Assembly (NCBI GenBank): GCA_028345195.1
Contig: JAOMCX010000008.1
Location: 1-56,646, forward strand
Length of the DNA: 56,646 nt
Direction of reading: 5' to 3'
Source of the DNA: Candidatus Nitrosopelagicus sp.
GTDB lineage: Archaea; Thermoproteota; Nitrososphaeria; Nitrososphaerales; Nitrosopumilaceae
The notes under the pieces are model-generated. The model searched no databases, was not told the origin of the DNA, and worked only from the letters and a program-made list of their open reading frames with translations. The position numbers and the translations under genes are program-made. Positions 1 through 7,321 of this stretch are shown in pieces; positions within the stretch are counted from its first letter, which is position 1; each line of letters starts with the position of its first letter.

Positions 1-207
1 AGTTTTGTCGTTAGGACTATTTTGTAGAAATTTATCATAACAAGATAATGCTTCGGAATATTTTTTTAATTTACTTAAGGAGTATCCTTTATTGTTTAAA
101 GCAACTAAATTATTTGGTTCCTGTTCTAAAACCGTTTCATATTTTTTAATAGATTCTTGAAATTTTTTTTTAAGAAATAATTTATTCCCTTCTTCCACTT
201 CAATCAT
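1..207 (-). CDS. TPR-repeat protein, C-terminus cut by window edge
   Basis: The reverse strand is open from an ATG at 207 to the window edge, giving 69 residues with no stop. The translation has the tetratricopeptide pattern: a helix pair with the spacing A-L-N-N-K-G-Y-S-L, then Y-S-E-A-L-x-C-Y-D, then P-N-D. TPR proteins are protein-interaction scaffolds, and nothing visible says what this one binds. It is too short to judge full length because the 3' end lies outside the window. It is divergent from the adenosyltransferase gene at 273. Confidence 0.75.
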   Translation of the reverse strand, partial: MIEVEEGNKLFLKKKFQESIKKYETVLEQEPNNLVALNNKGYSLSKLKKYSEALSCYDKFLQNSPNDKT

Positions 208-272
208 GATAATCTGTTAGCACCATGTAAATTTTAACATACCCTTAATACTCATGCATTATCCAAAATTTC

Positions 273-809
273 ATGAAAATATACACAAAGACTGGAGATG
301 AAGGTAAAACATCATTATTTGATAACTCCAGAGTCTGGAAATCTGATGAACGTATAATGTCATACGGTGCAATTGATGAATTAAATTCATCACTAGGAAT
401 TGCACTATCTCTCGAATTGGATCCTGAAATTAAAGATATTTTGATTAAAATTCAAAATGATCTATTTATTGTTGGTTCAGATCTTGCAAATCCAAATATG
501 TCTGATAAAAAAATTAGGACAACTTCTGAAATGATCACATTCTTAGAACAAAAAATTGATTTATTGGAACCTCAACTGGAACCTTTGACTAGTTTTATTC
601 TTCCAGGGGGCACATTGTTGGCATCAATCATTCATTTATCCAGAACCATCTCCCGGAGAGCAGAAACTCATGTAGTAGCATTGTCTAAAAATGAAGAAAT
701 AAACAGAGATGCAGCAATATACTTGAATAGACTTTCAGATCTAATGTTTGTATTAGCCCGTTCAATTAACAACCGAAAGAAAATACCTGACATAGTCTGG
801 AATCCTTGA
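273..809 (+). CDS. pduO: PduO-type ATP:cob(I)alamin adenosyltransferase
   Basis: Transfers the 5'-deoxyadenosyl group of ATP to cob(I)alamin or a corrinoid, making adenosylcobalamin in the cytoplasm. The 178-aa length is normal for the family. The N-terminal ATP-binding signature TKTGDEGKTSLF (residues 4-15) and the later S-R-x-x-x-R-R-A-E (about residues 124-132) and N-R-L-S-D motifs are all present. Ammonia-oxidising archaea make cobalamin and use it in methylmalonyl-CoA mutase of the 3-hydroxypropionate/4-hydroxybutyrate cycle, which fits. The gene stands alone, with a TATA-like TTAATAC about 25 nt before the ATG. Assignment is firm; the precise corrinoid substrate is inferred. Confidence 0.92.
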   Translation: MKIYTKTGDEGKTSLFDNSRVWKSDERIMSYGAIDELNSSLGIALSLELDPEIKDILIKIQNDLFIVGSDLANPNMSDKKIRTTSEMITFLEQKIDLLEPQLEPLTSFILPGGTLLASIIHLSRTISRRAETHVVALSKNEEINRDAAIYLNRLSDLMFVLARSINNRKKIPDIVWNP

Positions 810-849
810 AAGGAACGCTTTAATTTCAATTAATTCGCAAGTTTTTCAT

Positions 850-923
850 GCCGAGGTAGCTCAGCCTGGGAGAGCACCACGCTGAAGACGTGGCTGTCGG
901 GAGTTCAAATCACCCCCTCGGCA
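850..923 (+). tRNA. tRNA-Phe (GAA)
   Basis: A cloverleaf folds with a perfect 7-bp acceptor stem (GCCGAGG/CCTCGGC), D stem GCTC/GAGC, anticodon stem CCACG/CGTGG and loop CTGAAGA giving anticodon GAA. The T loop is TTCAAAT, the discriminator base is A, CCA is not encoded, and there is no intron. The T stem GGGAG/CACCC carries one A-A mismatch (bases 902 and 912). Confidence 0.95.
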
Positions 924-982
924 TTATAATTCTTCATAATGAAATATTTAATAAGATGATATTCGGATTTTCATCGAATCAC

Positions 983-1207
983 ATGGCGGAAAAGAAAAAG
1001 ACGGCAAAAAAGGTTGCAAAAAAGACGACAAAAAAGGTTGCAAAAAAGACAACGAAAAAAGTCGCTAAGAAAAAGTCAAAATCAGAACCTTCGGATTCAG
1101 GAATAGTGATTGTCGACGATGATTTATCCGTAGATAAAGAAAGTGAACGTGAAGAAAGACGTGCTTATCTAGAAGAGGCTCGTTCCCAAGAAGCAAGTTC
1201 GGATTAG
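983..1207 (+). CDS. Lys/Ala-rich repeat protein with acidic C-terminus
   Basis: 74 aa from the ATG at 983; an upstream in-frame start at 890 lies inside tRNA-Phe and is rejected. Residues 9-30 are an 8-residue repeat K-K-V-A-K-K-T-T, and the first 35 residues are about half lysine, resembling the tails of histone H1 and bacterial H1-like DNA-binding proteins. The second half is acidic (IVIVDDD, then E-S-E-R-E-E-R-R). Binding to nucleic acid is an inference from charge alone. No known domain is recognised. It is followed by two AsnC-domain genes on the same strand, 34 bp downstream. Confidence 0.75.
   Translation: MAEKKKTAKKVAKKTTKKVAKKTTKKVAKKKSKSEPSDSGIVIVDDDLSVDKESEREERRAYLEEARSQEASSD
1007..1072 (+). 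repeat. 24-bp tandem repeat inside the Lys-rich gene
   Basis: About 2.75 copies of a 24-bp unit encode the residue repeat K-K-V-A-K-K-T-T. The first two copies are nearly identical at DNA level and the last diverges at synonymous positions, as expected of an older in-frame repeat expansion. Confidence 0.7.
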
Positions 1208-1241
1208 AAATCCTTTTCAAATACAGCATGATGTCTAATAC

Positions 1242-1481
1242 ATGAAAGCATTATGCATGATTACTGTAAAACCCGGTATGGTCGATAAAGTAGTTCAAAT
1301 TTTAAAGAAAAAAAGAAAAATTTCTAAAGACATAATGGTTGTAACCGGAAGAGCTGACATATCTGTCATTTTGGATTCATCAATAGATGAGATAAATAAT
1401 GTTGTAATTGATTTAAAAAATGTAAAAGAAATTGTTAACACAGAAACATTAATTGAAGTAGAGGTAGATTTAGGATGGTAA
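1242..1481 (+). CDS. Stand-alone Lrp/AsnC ligand-binding (RAM) domain protein
   Basis: 79 aa covering only the RAM (AsnC ligand-binding) domain: an opening beta strand A-L-C-M-I-T-V-K-P-G, a helix, then V-T-G-R-A-D-I-S-V-I-L and a closing strand. The helix-turn-helix half of Lrp/AsnC regulators is absent, so it cannot bind DNA as classical Lrp does. Such small proteins usually assemble as dimers and higher oligomers that bind amino acids or partner with full-length Lrp. Its stop overlaps the next gene's start (7 nt), so the two are co-translated. Confidence 0.85.
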   Translation: MKALCMITVKPGMVDKVVQILKKKRKISKDIMVVTGRADISVILDSSIDEINNVVIDLKNVKEIVNTETLIEVEVDLGW

Positions 1482-1696
1482 GAGCCGTAATCCTTGTGAA
1501 ATCGCCAAAGAAATTGATAGCGGCAAGATTAAGAAAAATAAACATAATAACCGAATCATTTCCTGTTAGCGGTCAATTTGATGCAGTTGCAGTAATTGAT
1601 GTTAAAGAATTATTCGAAATTAAAGACGTCACAACCGAAATCCAAAAAATTCCTGGTGTGGAACGAACTGAAACCATGGTTGAAGTAAATCCATAA
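1475..1696 (+). CDS. Second stand-alone Lrp/AsnC RAM domain protein
   Basis: 73 aa, again only the AsnC-type ligand-binding domain: A-V-I-L-V-K-S-P, a central V-S-G-Q-F-D-A-V-A-V-I-D strand matching the G-x-x-D signature, and I-P-G-V-E-R-T-E-T-M-V-E-V at the end. It overlaps the preceding RAM gene by 7 nt and differs from it substantially, so a heteromeric complex of the two is plausible but unproven. No DNA-binding part is present. Confidence 0.82.
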   Translation: MVRAVILVKSPKKLIAARLRKINIITESFPVSGQFDAVAVIDVKELFEIKDVTTEIQKIPGVERTETMVEVNP

Positions 1697-1722
1697 AATC
1701 TTATAACCAATAATGATGTTTA

Positions 1723-2148
1723 ATGGGTATGAAGATTAAACGCATTGGGAATATAATATTAGAAGTGAAGGATTTGGATGTCTCGATTAAATTTTATCAT
1801 GAAATATTAGGAATGCCAATAAAGAATGAAAGACGTAACTGGGTTGATTTAGGACAGCAATCTGGAGGTACATTGAGTTTACATCCTGCATCAATTACAA
1901 CGTCTAGTACAAATTCATCAAAAGAAAATGGAATTCTAATTGGGTTGACTGTGGGTGATTTACATTCTGCAATTGAGGAATTATCTTCTGCAAAAATAGA
2001 AATATTTCGAGATGTTCAAGAACGTCAAGCAGGAAAAAATGCAATAATTTTAGATCCTGATGGATATATGATTTCTTTATTTGAACCTGATTTTTCTGAA
2101 AATAAAGATAAACAAACTTCAGGATATGTGGGATTTACCCCTGAGTAA
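1723..2148 (+). CDS. Glyoxalase/bleomycin-resistance (VOC) family protein
   Basis: 141 aa with the vicinal-oxygen-chelate fold pattern: I-x-x-I-I-L-E-V-K-D-L-D-V-S-I-K-F-Y at the start, the matching second half, and a final I-L-D-P-D-G-Y-M-I-S-L-F-E. The terminal Glu of that motif is a typical metal ligand. VOC proteins include lyases, dioxygenases, epimerases and resistance proteins, so the reaction cannot be named. It is downstream of the RAM genes with a 26-nt gap, and its 3' end overlaps a convergent gene by 14 nt. Confidence 0.85.
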   Translation: MGMKIKRIGNIILEVKDLDVSIKFYHEILGMPIKNERRNWVDLGQQSGGTLSLHPASITTSSTNSSKENGILIGLTVGDLHSAIEELSSAKIEIFRDVQERQAGKNAIILDPDGYMISLFEPDFSENKDKQTSGYVGFTPE

Positions 2149-2521
2149 TTATTTTTTCAAGATTAGATATAAAATTAGTATTTAATTTATTTTTTTTATT
2201 GATTGTGATGTAGTATGTTGTACGGTTCTTATAAAATAATAAAATGTTGATTTTTTTATGATTTATAGAAATAAATTCTAGGCGGCCTAGTGTTTTCAAT
2301 GTTTTATCTCTTAATCTCATCATTGATGCAATTGCAAAAAATTCATGACGTACAGAATCTGGCGAAAAGATAGGTTTTACTCCTGGCTTAATTTTTCCAG
2401 ATATTGTACGACCATATTCGTTGAAAACTCCTGCATAACGTATATCCTTTGAAATTGCCAAAATTTTTTCACATTTTTTTCTATTTTTTGTGACTGTTTT
2501 TGTCCAAGATTGACTATCCAT
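2135..2521 (-). CDS. Conserved thaumarchaeal protein, DUF6659-like
   Basis: 128 aa from ATG. The segment I-L-A-I-S-K-D-I-R-Y-A-G-V-F-N-E-Y-G-R resembles a family widespread in Nitrososphaerota that I recall as DUF6659 (pattern 'I..(D/K).IR.AGV....GR'), a roadblock-like alpha/beta fold of unknown role. No catalytic residues or membrane segments are visible. The protein is basic. The family assignment is from memory and moderately sure; no function is proposed. Confidence 0.65.
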   Translation of the reverse strand: MDSQSWTKTVTKNRKKCEKILAISKDIRYAGVFNEYGRTISGKIKPGVKPIFSPDSVRHEFFAIASMMRLRDKTLKTLGRLEFISINHKKINILLFYKNRTTYYITINKKNKLNTNFISNLEKIITQG

Positions 2522-2576
2522 AATTGGTTAAAATGTTCTATAATTAATAAACCACATCAAATATTGATTTTTGAAA

Positions 2577-2756
2577 ATGAGTATTAATTCCAAAGAAAAA
2601 ATTAACAAAATATTACAATCTGATGCTGTTAACTACCTTGAAACTTCAGAAAGGTTGATTCTCAAAAATATATCCGAAAAGGATGAAATTTCGGAATTAG
2701 AGGTTAATAATTTAGATGAAATACTTCAAAAATATAAAAAATTTATTAAAAATTAG
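2577..2756 (+). CDS. Small hypothetical protein
   Basis: 59 aa from the ATG at 2577; a TTG six bases upstream (2571) is the only other nearby start. The composition is charged and helix-forming (many E, K, L, I, N), with no cysteine and no hydrophobic segment. The 3' end overlaps the convergent gene at 2746 by 11 nt. I do not recognise a family. It could be a real small gene or a chance reading frame; codon use resembles the neighbours. Confidence 0.5.
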   Translation: MSINSKEKINKILQSDAVNYLETSERLILKNISEKDEISELEVNNLDEILQKYKKFIKN

Positions 2757-3129
2757 ATTGTGATGATTTTTTTTCAGACTTTTCAAGTTGCTTTTTTAAC
2801 TCAAGGTTTTCTTTGAGTAGTTTGTCATTTGCTTCTTTTAGGAGTGAAAATGATTTTTCTTTATTGTAAAGTGGATGACCGGGTGGAAATATTGATTCAG
2901 AACCATTCAGCAAGCCATCTGCATATTGTCGAAACATTTGATTGAAATCCTCAAGATTTGGCATCATTGAAGCATTTCTTTGATTAAATTTCTCTCGAAT
3001 TTCCTTAATTCCTGTAACTCCTGTAGGCGGTCTACTAGTAGGAGGGTAACGTATAGAGTCTTCAAGCCCATGATTTACGTCAGATGAATTAAATGGTGTT
3101 TTTTTATGATTAAAGAATCCCATATCCAT
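2746..3129 (-). CDS. Hypothetical protein with C-terminal coiled coil
   Basis: 127 aa from the ATG at 3129. A TTG at 3150 would give 134 aa but lies inside a TATA-like sequence (about 3148-3159) that is correctly placed for transcription starting near 3129. The first half is Pro/Asn-rich and probably disordered (P-P-T-S-R-P-P-T-G). The last 40 residues form a predicted coiled coil (L-L-K-E-A-N-D-K-L-L-K-E-N-L-E-L-K-K-Q-L). I do not recognise the family, and a role as adaptor or oligomerising protein is only a guess from shape. Confidence 0.65.
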   Translation of the reverse strand: MDMGFFNHKKTPFNSSDVNHGLEDSIRYPPTSRPPTGVTGIKEIREKFNQRNASMMPNLEDFNQMFRQYADGLLNGSESIFPPGHPLYNKEKSFSLLKEANDKLLKENLELKKQLEKSEKKSSQSNF

Positions 3130-3221
3130 ACTATGAAGACTTTTGAACAATATTTTAGCATTCGTATAGGGCGTTTGTGCTCAAATTGTGAACAAACGTC
3201 AATTTTTAGTCATATTCTTCT

Positions 3222-3244
3222 GATCGCAGATCCTTATAGCGATC
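3222..3244. promoter_or_regulatory. TATA-like box enclosed by a 6-bp inverted repeat
   Basis: GATCGC (3222-3227) and GCGATC (3239-3244) are perfect inverted copies. The 11-nt spacer contains CTTATA, 24-30 nt before the ATG at 3263. A protein bound here would cover the promoter. A separate inverted repeat CGTTTGT/ACAAACG lies at 3172-3198. Function is inferred from position only. Confidence 0.35.
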
Positions 3245-3262
3245 ATGAATTTGGATTGATTC

Positions 3263-3412
3263 ATGCAACACAATAAAGTGAAACGTTGTCTAAAATGTGA
3301 AAAGATAATCAGAGATAACGAATTACATAAAATTGTAATGTATGTTGTAGAAGAACAATTCACCGAACATCACTATGAACATGTAGAATGTCCGGATAAA
3401 TTTACCATTTAA
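3263..3412 (+). CDS. Small putative zinc-binding protein
   Basis: 49 aa: an N-terminal C-L-K-C pair at residues 9-12 and, near the end, E-H-H-Y-E-H-V-E-C. Two cysteines, a His cluster and a last cysteine could bind one zinc ion. A TATA-like box lies 24-30 nt upstream of the ATG, and an upstream ATG at 3245 is closed by a stop after four codons. The last 4 nt overlap the convergent cyclase gene. The composition (Cys/His/charged) argues for a real gene; no family is recognised. Confidence 0.6.
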   Translation: MQHNKVKRCLKCEKIIRDNELHKIVMYVVEEQFTEHHYEHVECPDKFTI

Positions 3413-4227
3413 TCAGAATGATAATAAACCGGGTATAATTCTCCAGTTTCTCTGCTATGATATTTCCATTCATCTTCACCCCATATCTTCTTTGAAAATT
3501 CTTTTCGTAATGAAGGGTGAATTCGATTGTAAACATCTTCCCCTATCAGGATTTCTTGAGGTTTTGCTTTTCCTTGAATTTTTGCTGCAATATTCATAGC
3601 AGGACCTAAAAGATCTACATGTGACTTTTCAGCATCAGACCCATATCGAACAATCATATTCGTTCCAAAGTCAATACCAATTTTTACAAATAAATCTGGA
3701 TAGTCATATTGATTTAAAATTGGATTGATACCCTCTTGAATAATCTTAATCATTGATTTTCCCGCACTAATTGCATTATCTGCAGCAATCAAAGAGCTTG
3801 CATGAACAAAATATCCGATTACCGCATCACCTACAAATTTTAAAACAAATCCTCCATGATGTTTAACAGCAAATGCCATTTCTTGTGCAAATGAACTAAT
3901 TATGATTGCAACTTTTTCTTCAGGTAATGTCAATGTAATATCTGTAGACCCAACCAAATCCACATACATTACAACCATTGATTGTTTTTCATGTACATGT
4001 TGTCTAAGATATGCGTCAGATCTATCTACGGTCGCATCATATTCTATACCTTTTTTTAATGAACTCCAAATTCTTTTTTGAGTTTCTTGAATCATTGTTT
4101 CAGAATCTACTACCTTCTCATTACTCTTTCCAAGCATCATATCTACCACACTACCTTTTTGACTGGTGTCTTCTTGTTCTGAACTTGTAGAAGGTAATAT
4201 CGAATCTTCATTATTTTCCATTATCAT
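3409..4227 (-). CDS. Class III nucleotidyl cyclase-domain protein
   Basis: 272 aa. Residues ~80-245 form a class III cyclase homology domain, which normally converts ATP or GTP to the cyclic nucleotide. Both metal-binding aspartates are present (D90 in MYVDLVGST, D134 in KFVGDAVIG), as is the base-recognition Lys K130. The later motif reads V-D-L-L-G-P-A-M-N-I-A-A-K: the transition-state Asn (N212) is kept, but the usual Arg is Lys (K216). The first 80 residues are acidic, Ser-rich and without a known sensor domain; there is no transmembrane segment. The Arg-to-Lys change leaves activity open: it may be a weak cyclase or a nucleotide-binding regulator. It is 22 bp downstream of the methyltransferase gene on the same strand, so probably co-transcribed. 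Confidence 0.88.
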   Translation of the reverse strand: MIMENNEDSILPSTSSEQEDTSQKGSVVDMMLGKSNEKVVDSETMIQETQKRIWSSLKKGIEYDATVDRSDAYLRQHVHEKQSMVVMYVDLVGSTDITLTLPEEKVAIIISSFAQEMAFAVKHHGGFVLKFVGDAVIGYFVHASSLIAADNAISAGKSMIKIIQEGINPILNQYDYPDLFVKIGIDFGTNMIVRYGSDAEKSHVDLLGPAMNIAAKIQGKAKPQEILIGEDVYNRIHPSLRKEFSKKIWGEDEWKYHSRETGELYPVYYHSD

Positions 4228-4249
4228 ATTGTTAAAAAATTACTGTGTT

Positions 4250-5068
4250 TTATCCTTTTTTTGTAAAAACATACGGTGTCTCAAATTCTTGATCCATAGT
4301 CCAATAAGTTGGTAATGAAATTGTTGATACAACAGTTAATTCAAATTTTCTGATGGATGTTCCCCATCCAAAATGTGTTCTATCTCTGGAAAATTCTCGA
4401 TGAGAGTGACTACCAGTGAGTACAAATGACGAATTGCTAATATGGGAAGATTCTAGTGCATTTTGAATAACAGATTCTGCTAATACCTCTCCAATTTCTG
4501 GAACGCCACCTATTACAAAAATAGATTTTTTAGATGGAATTTTTTTAAAATCATAAATTGTTGCGTCAGAACATACGGGGTTGAAATCAACTCCTGTTTT
4601 CTTAGACAGATTTTCCTGCATGCTTACCAAATTTTCATCAATTTCAATTGATATCGAGTCTAAACCCAAGACTTTTCCACAATATGCAATTCTACCATCG
4701 CCTGACCCGATATCAATAATTTGTTCAAATCCAAAAGTTTGGGCAGTTAATGCCAAACCCCATGCAGACAACATCCATGTAGGATAAAATGGTGCATAAC
4801 TGGTATCGTGTTTGATGCTATCTATCCAATAATTATTCAAATCCCCTTCAAAAATTGTATAATCTTTCATAGAAATTTTTTCAGATATATGGTTTGAATA
4901 GATTGGATTGGTGTCAAGAAATTTATGTAATAATGAAAGTTGTTGACTTTCTATTTTGAGGGTTTCGTTAGGCAAATTTGGTAAAATTTCAGTAGTATGA
5001 CTATTTCCTTTGTACACTTTTACAAATTCATGTTTTAACTCACATACACTCTTAGAATATGTTTCCAT
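4250..5068 (-). CDS. Class I SAM-dependent methyltransferase
   Basis: 272 aa. The central Rossmann motif I-I-D-I-G-S-G-D-G-R-I-A-Y-C-G (about residues 115-130) is motif I of class I methyltransferases, followed by the acidic motif II region S-I-S-I-E-I-D. The N-terminal ~100 residues are family-specific and include a P-T-W-M-L-S-A-W segment before the SAM site. The C-terminus has T-G-S-H-S-H-R-E-F. The substrate cannot be told from the sequence. It sits upstream of the cyclase-like gene in one likely transcription unit. Confidence 0.8.
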   Translation of the reverse strand: METYSKSVCELKHEFVKVYKGNSHTTEILPNLPNETLKIESQQLSLLHKFLDTNPIYSNHISEKISMKDYTIFEGDLNNYWIDSIKHDTSYAPFYPTWMLSAWGLALTAQTFGFEQIIDIGSGDGRIAYCGKVLGLDSISIEIDENLVSMQENLSKKTGVDFNPVCSDATIYDFKKIPSKKSIFVIGGVPEIGEVLAESVIQNALESSHISNSSFVLTGSHSHREFSRDRTHFGWGTSIRKFELTVVSTISLPTYWTMDQEFETPYVFTKKG

Positions 5069-5107
5069 AAATGATTACAATTTAAGGAAGTAATTAAAAG
5101 AAATCAT

Positions 5108-5953
5108 GTGAGAATAGGTAATCATACAAACAATGAATTCGTTTTAGAATTAAATAATATTAATGGTAAAATTCAAGCCGAATACCTAAAAAAAATTATT
5201 CATACAACGAGAAATGTTAACTGCGATGTAATGCTCGGTGATAGTACCACCAAGAAAGTTGAAACATTTGATATCAAAAATGTAGAGACATTTTTTGGTC
5301 GATTTGAATCTTATTTATCAGAATGGAATTCTCAAGGAGTAACATATTCTTCAGATGAAGATTTAAGACGCATATTCACAAAAGCTGAAATTAGAATTGG
5401 AGATTATATTGTATCATTGCATGTATCATTACAATACCATGTTTTACTATATTACAAACCAATACAAAGAGTTATTGAATTACAAAAAAAATTATCAGAG
5501 TTAATTAGTGACAATGGAAATTCTGAATCAAAATATGAAGAAGAAGGAGAGAGGTTAATACTTGAAAAATTAAACGAATTAGGGTTCAAAGACATGCCGA
5601 AACAAGAATTATTTGAATTATTCTACAATGATGAGGAATTAGCAAAAAAAATTAAAAAAATGATAGATGATTCCCAACCAGAAGTAGTTGATGTTCAAGG
5701 TCAGAAAAATGAACTATTCAGAGAATTAGATAATTTGCTGATAGAAACATTTCATACATCATCTGTAATGATTGATGAACAAAAACTTGTGAATGGTGAA
5801 GAAGGGTGTCTATGCAATATAGATTTAGAATTTGTTGATAACGGTGCAAAACAAGGATTAGTAGATGCAACCCTCATAGATGAAAATAACAAAATCCTAA
5901 TCAAACAAAACATTACACGCATTTTAGATGTAGTTTTAGAAAATAATTCTTAA
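5108..5953 (+). CDS. Hypothetical protein, soluble, 281 aa
   Basis: Starts at GTG (5108); the adjacent ATG is followed directly by a stop codon in its own frame. The protein is acidic, with no membrane segment or signal peptide. It has a beta-rich first third, a charged helical middle (residues ~125-190, many E/K/L) and a last third with the single C-L-C pair in E-G-C-L-C-N-I-D-L-E-F. I do not recognise the family. It is divergent from the methyltransferase gene (39 bp between starts), which may give shared regulation. Confidence 0.7.
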   Translation: MRIGNHTNNEFVLELNNINGKIQAEYLKKIIHTTRNVNCDVMLGDSTTKKVETFDIKNVETFFGRFESYLSEWNSQGVTYSSDEDLRRIFTKAEIRIGDYIVSLHVSLQYHVLLYYKPIQRVIELQKKLSELISDNGNSESKYEEEGERLILEKLNELGFKDMPKQELFELFYNDEELAKKIKKMIDDSQPEVVDVQGQKNELFRELDNLLIETFHTSSVMIDEQKLVNGEEGCLCNIDLEFVDNGAKQGLVDATLIDENNKILIKQNITRILDVVLENNS

Positions 5954-5954
5954 T

Positions 5955-5997
5955 CAAGGGTACATAGGCTTAATGCCTTGGGGAGTTGTACCTCTTG
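5955..5997. ncRNA. Structured hairpin upstream of threonine ammonia-lyase gene
   Basis: CAAGGGTACA (5955-5964) pairs with TGTACCTCTTG (5987-5997) with one bulge, and inside it AGGC/GCCT forms a second short stem around TTAAT. This two-tier stem-loop lies in the 159-bp gap before ilvA. It could be a terminator for the upstream gene, a leader element or a small RNA. No known RNA family is recognised. Confidence 0.35.
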
Positions 5998-6112
5998 ACT
6001 AATAATTTACATTTTGATCGCACATATTTAGGGATTATGAAAAACCTAGGCACGAATCTAAAAATTAATTCATTTCAAACAATTAATTATGTATAGAATT
6101 TGTAACAATTCC

Positions 6113-7321
6113 ATGACAATAACATATGATGATGTTACAAAAGCAAGAGACACTCAAAGTAAAGTAATTAGAAAAACAACGCTGGAATTTTCTGAAACGT
6201 TTAGTAAGATTTGCGGAGCAAACGTATATCTAAAAAATGAATATGAACAAAAAACAGGTTCATTCAAAATTCGAGGAGCGTATTATAAAATTAAATCATT
6301 AACGGATGAAGAAAAAAGTAATGGCGTTGTTGCAGCTTCTGCGGGAAACCATTCTCAAGGAGTTGCATTTGCATCACATATTGAAAATATTCCATGTACC
6401 ATCGTAATGCCTAAAACAGCTTCACCTGCAAAAGTATCTGCTACAAAAGGATACGGTGCAAAAGTAGTGTTAGAAGGCACCACATATGATGAATCATGGG
6501 CTTATGCTCAGAAATTATCTTCAGATACAGGAGCAACAATAATCCATGCATTTGATGATCCACACGTAATAGCAGGGCAAGGAGTGATCGGTTTAGAGAT
6601 TATGGAACAATTACCAAATGTTGATGAAATTTACGTTCCAATTGGTGGTGGAGGTTTAGTTGCAGGAATCATAATGGCAGTAAAAGAAAAAAATCCAAAT
6701 GTGAAAATAATTGGAGTGGAATCAAGTTCATATCCATCCATGAAAGAATCATTCGAGAAAAAATCACTTCAAACGGTAACAGGTAATTCCACTATAGCGG
6801 ATGGCATATCTGTAAAAACTCCTGGCAGAATTACATTTGGGATCGTAAGACACCAAATTGATAAAATTGTAACTGTAGATGATGAAGATATAATTAATGC
6901 AATGTTTCTTTTGATGGAACGTTCCAAAGCCGTTGTTGAACCTGCTGGCGCGGTGGCATTAGCATATATTTTGAAGCATAAACCTGAATCTGGAAAAACA
7001 GTTGTTCCAATTTTATGTGGAGGTAATATAGACATGTATTTGCTAGGACAAATTGTATCTAAAGGATTATCAGGGATGGGACGAATGTTAAAAATTTCCG
7101 TTCTTTTGAAAGATAAACCAGGAGCATTAAAGGAATTGGTAGATGAAATATCATCCATAAATGTAAACATTGTAGAAGTAATTCATGACAGATTAAGTAC
7201 GGATGTTAGTGCAGGATCTGCAGGAGTTGCAATTAGTCTTGAAACCGAAGATCAAAAACAATCAAATGAACTAATAAATCATTTACAAGAAAAAAATATT
7301 AAATTTGAAGTGATCTCTTAA
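6113..7321 (+). CDS. ilvA: Threonine ammonia-lyase with C-terminal ACT domain
   Basis: Converts threonine to 2-oxobutanoate and ammonia, the first step to isoleucine. 402 aa from the ATG at 6113; an ATG at 6089 would add 8 residues but overlaps a TATA-like ATGTATAG. The fold-type II PLP enzyme pattern is clear: the PLP lysine is in K-T-G-S-F-K-I-R-G-A, the phosphate-binding loop is P-I-G-G-G-G-L-V-A-G, and the S-A-G-N-H-S-Q-G substrate loop is intact. Residues after ~325 form one ACT domain, typical of the short allosteric form. Its 3' end overlaps purE by 4 nt, tail to tail. With threonine synthase at 15226 the window covers two linked steps of Thr/Ile metabolism. Confidence 0.93.
   Translation: MTITYDDVTKARDTQSKVIRKTTLEFSETFSKICGANVYLKNEYEQKTGSFKIRGAYYKIKSLTDEEKSNGVVAASAGNHSQGVAFASHIENIPCTIVMPKTASPAKVSATKGYGAKVVLEGTTYDESWAYAQKLSSDTGATIIHAFDDPHVIAGQGVIGLEIMEQLPNVDEIYVPIGGGGLVAGIIMAVKEKNPNVKIIGVESSSYPSMKESFEKKSLQTVTGNSTIADGISVKTPGRITFGIVRHQIDKIVTVDDEDIINAMFLLMERSKAVVEPAGAVALAYILKHKPESGKTVVPILCGGNIDMYLLGQIVSKGLSGMGRMLKISVLLKDKPGALKELVDEISSINVNIVEVIHDRLSTDVSAGSAGVAISLETEDQKQSNELINHLQEKNIKFEVIS

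Noticed and set aside
890-982. Extension of the Lys-rich gene upstream to 890
   Set aside because: The added part lies within and just after tRNA-Phe, so the ATG at 983 is used.
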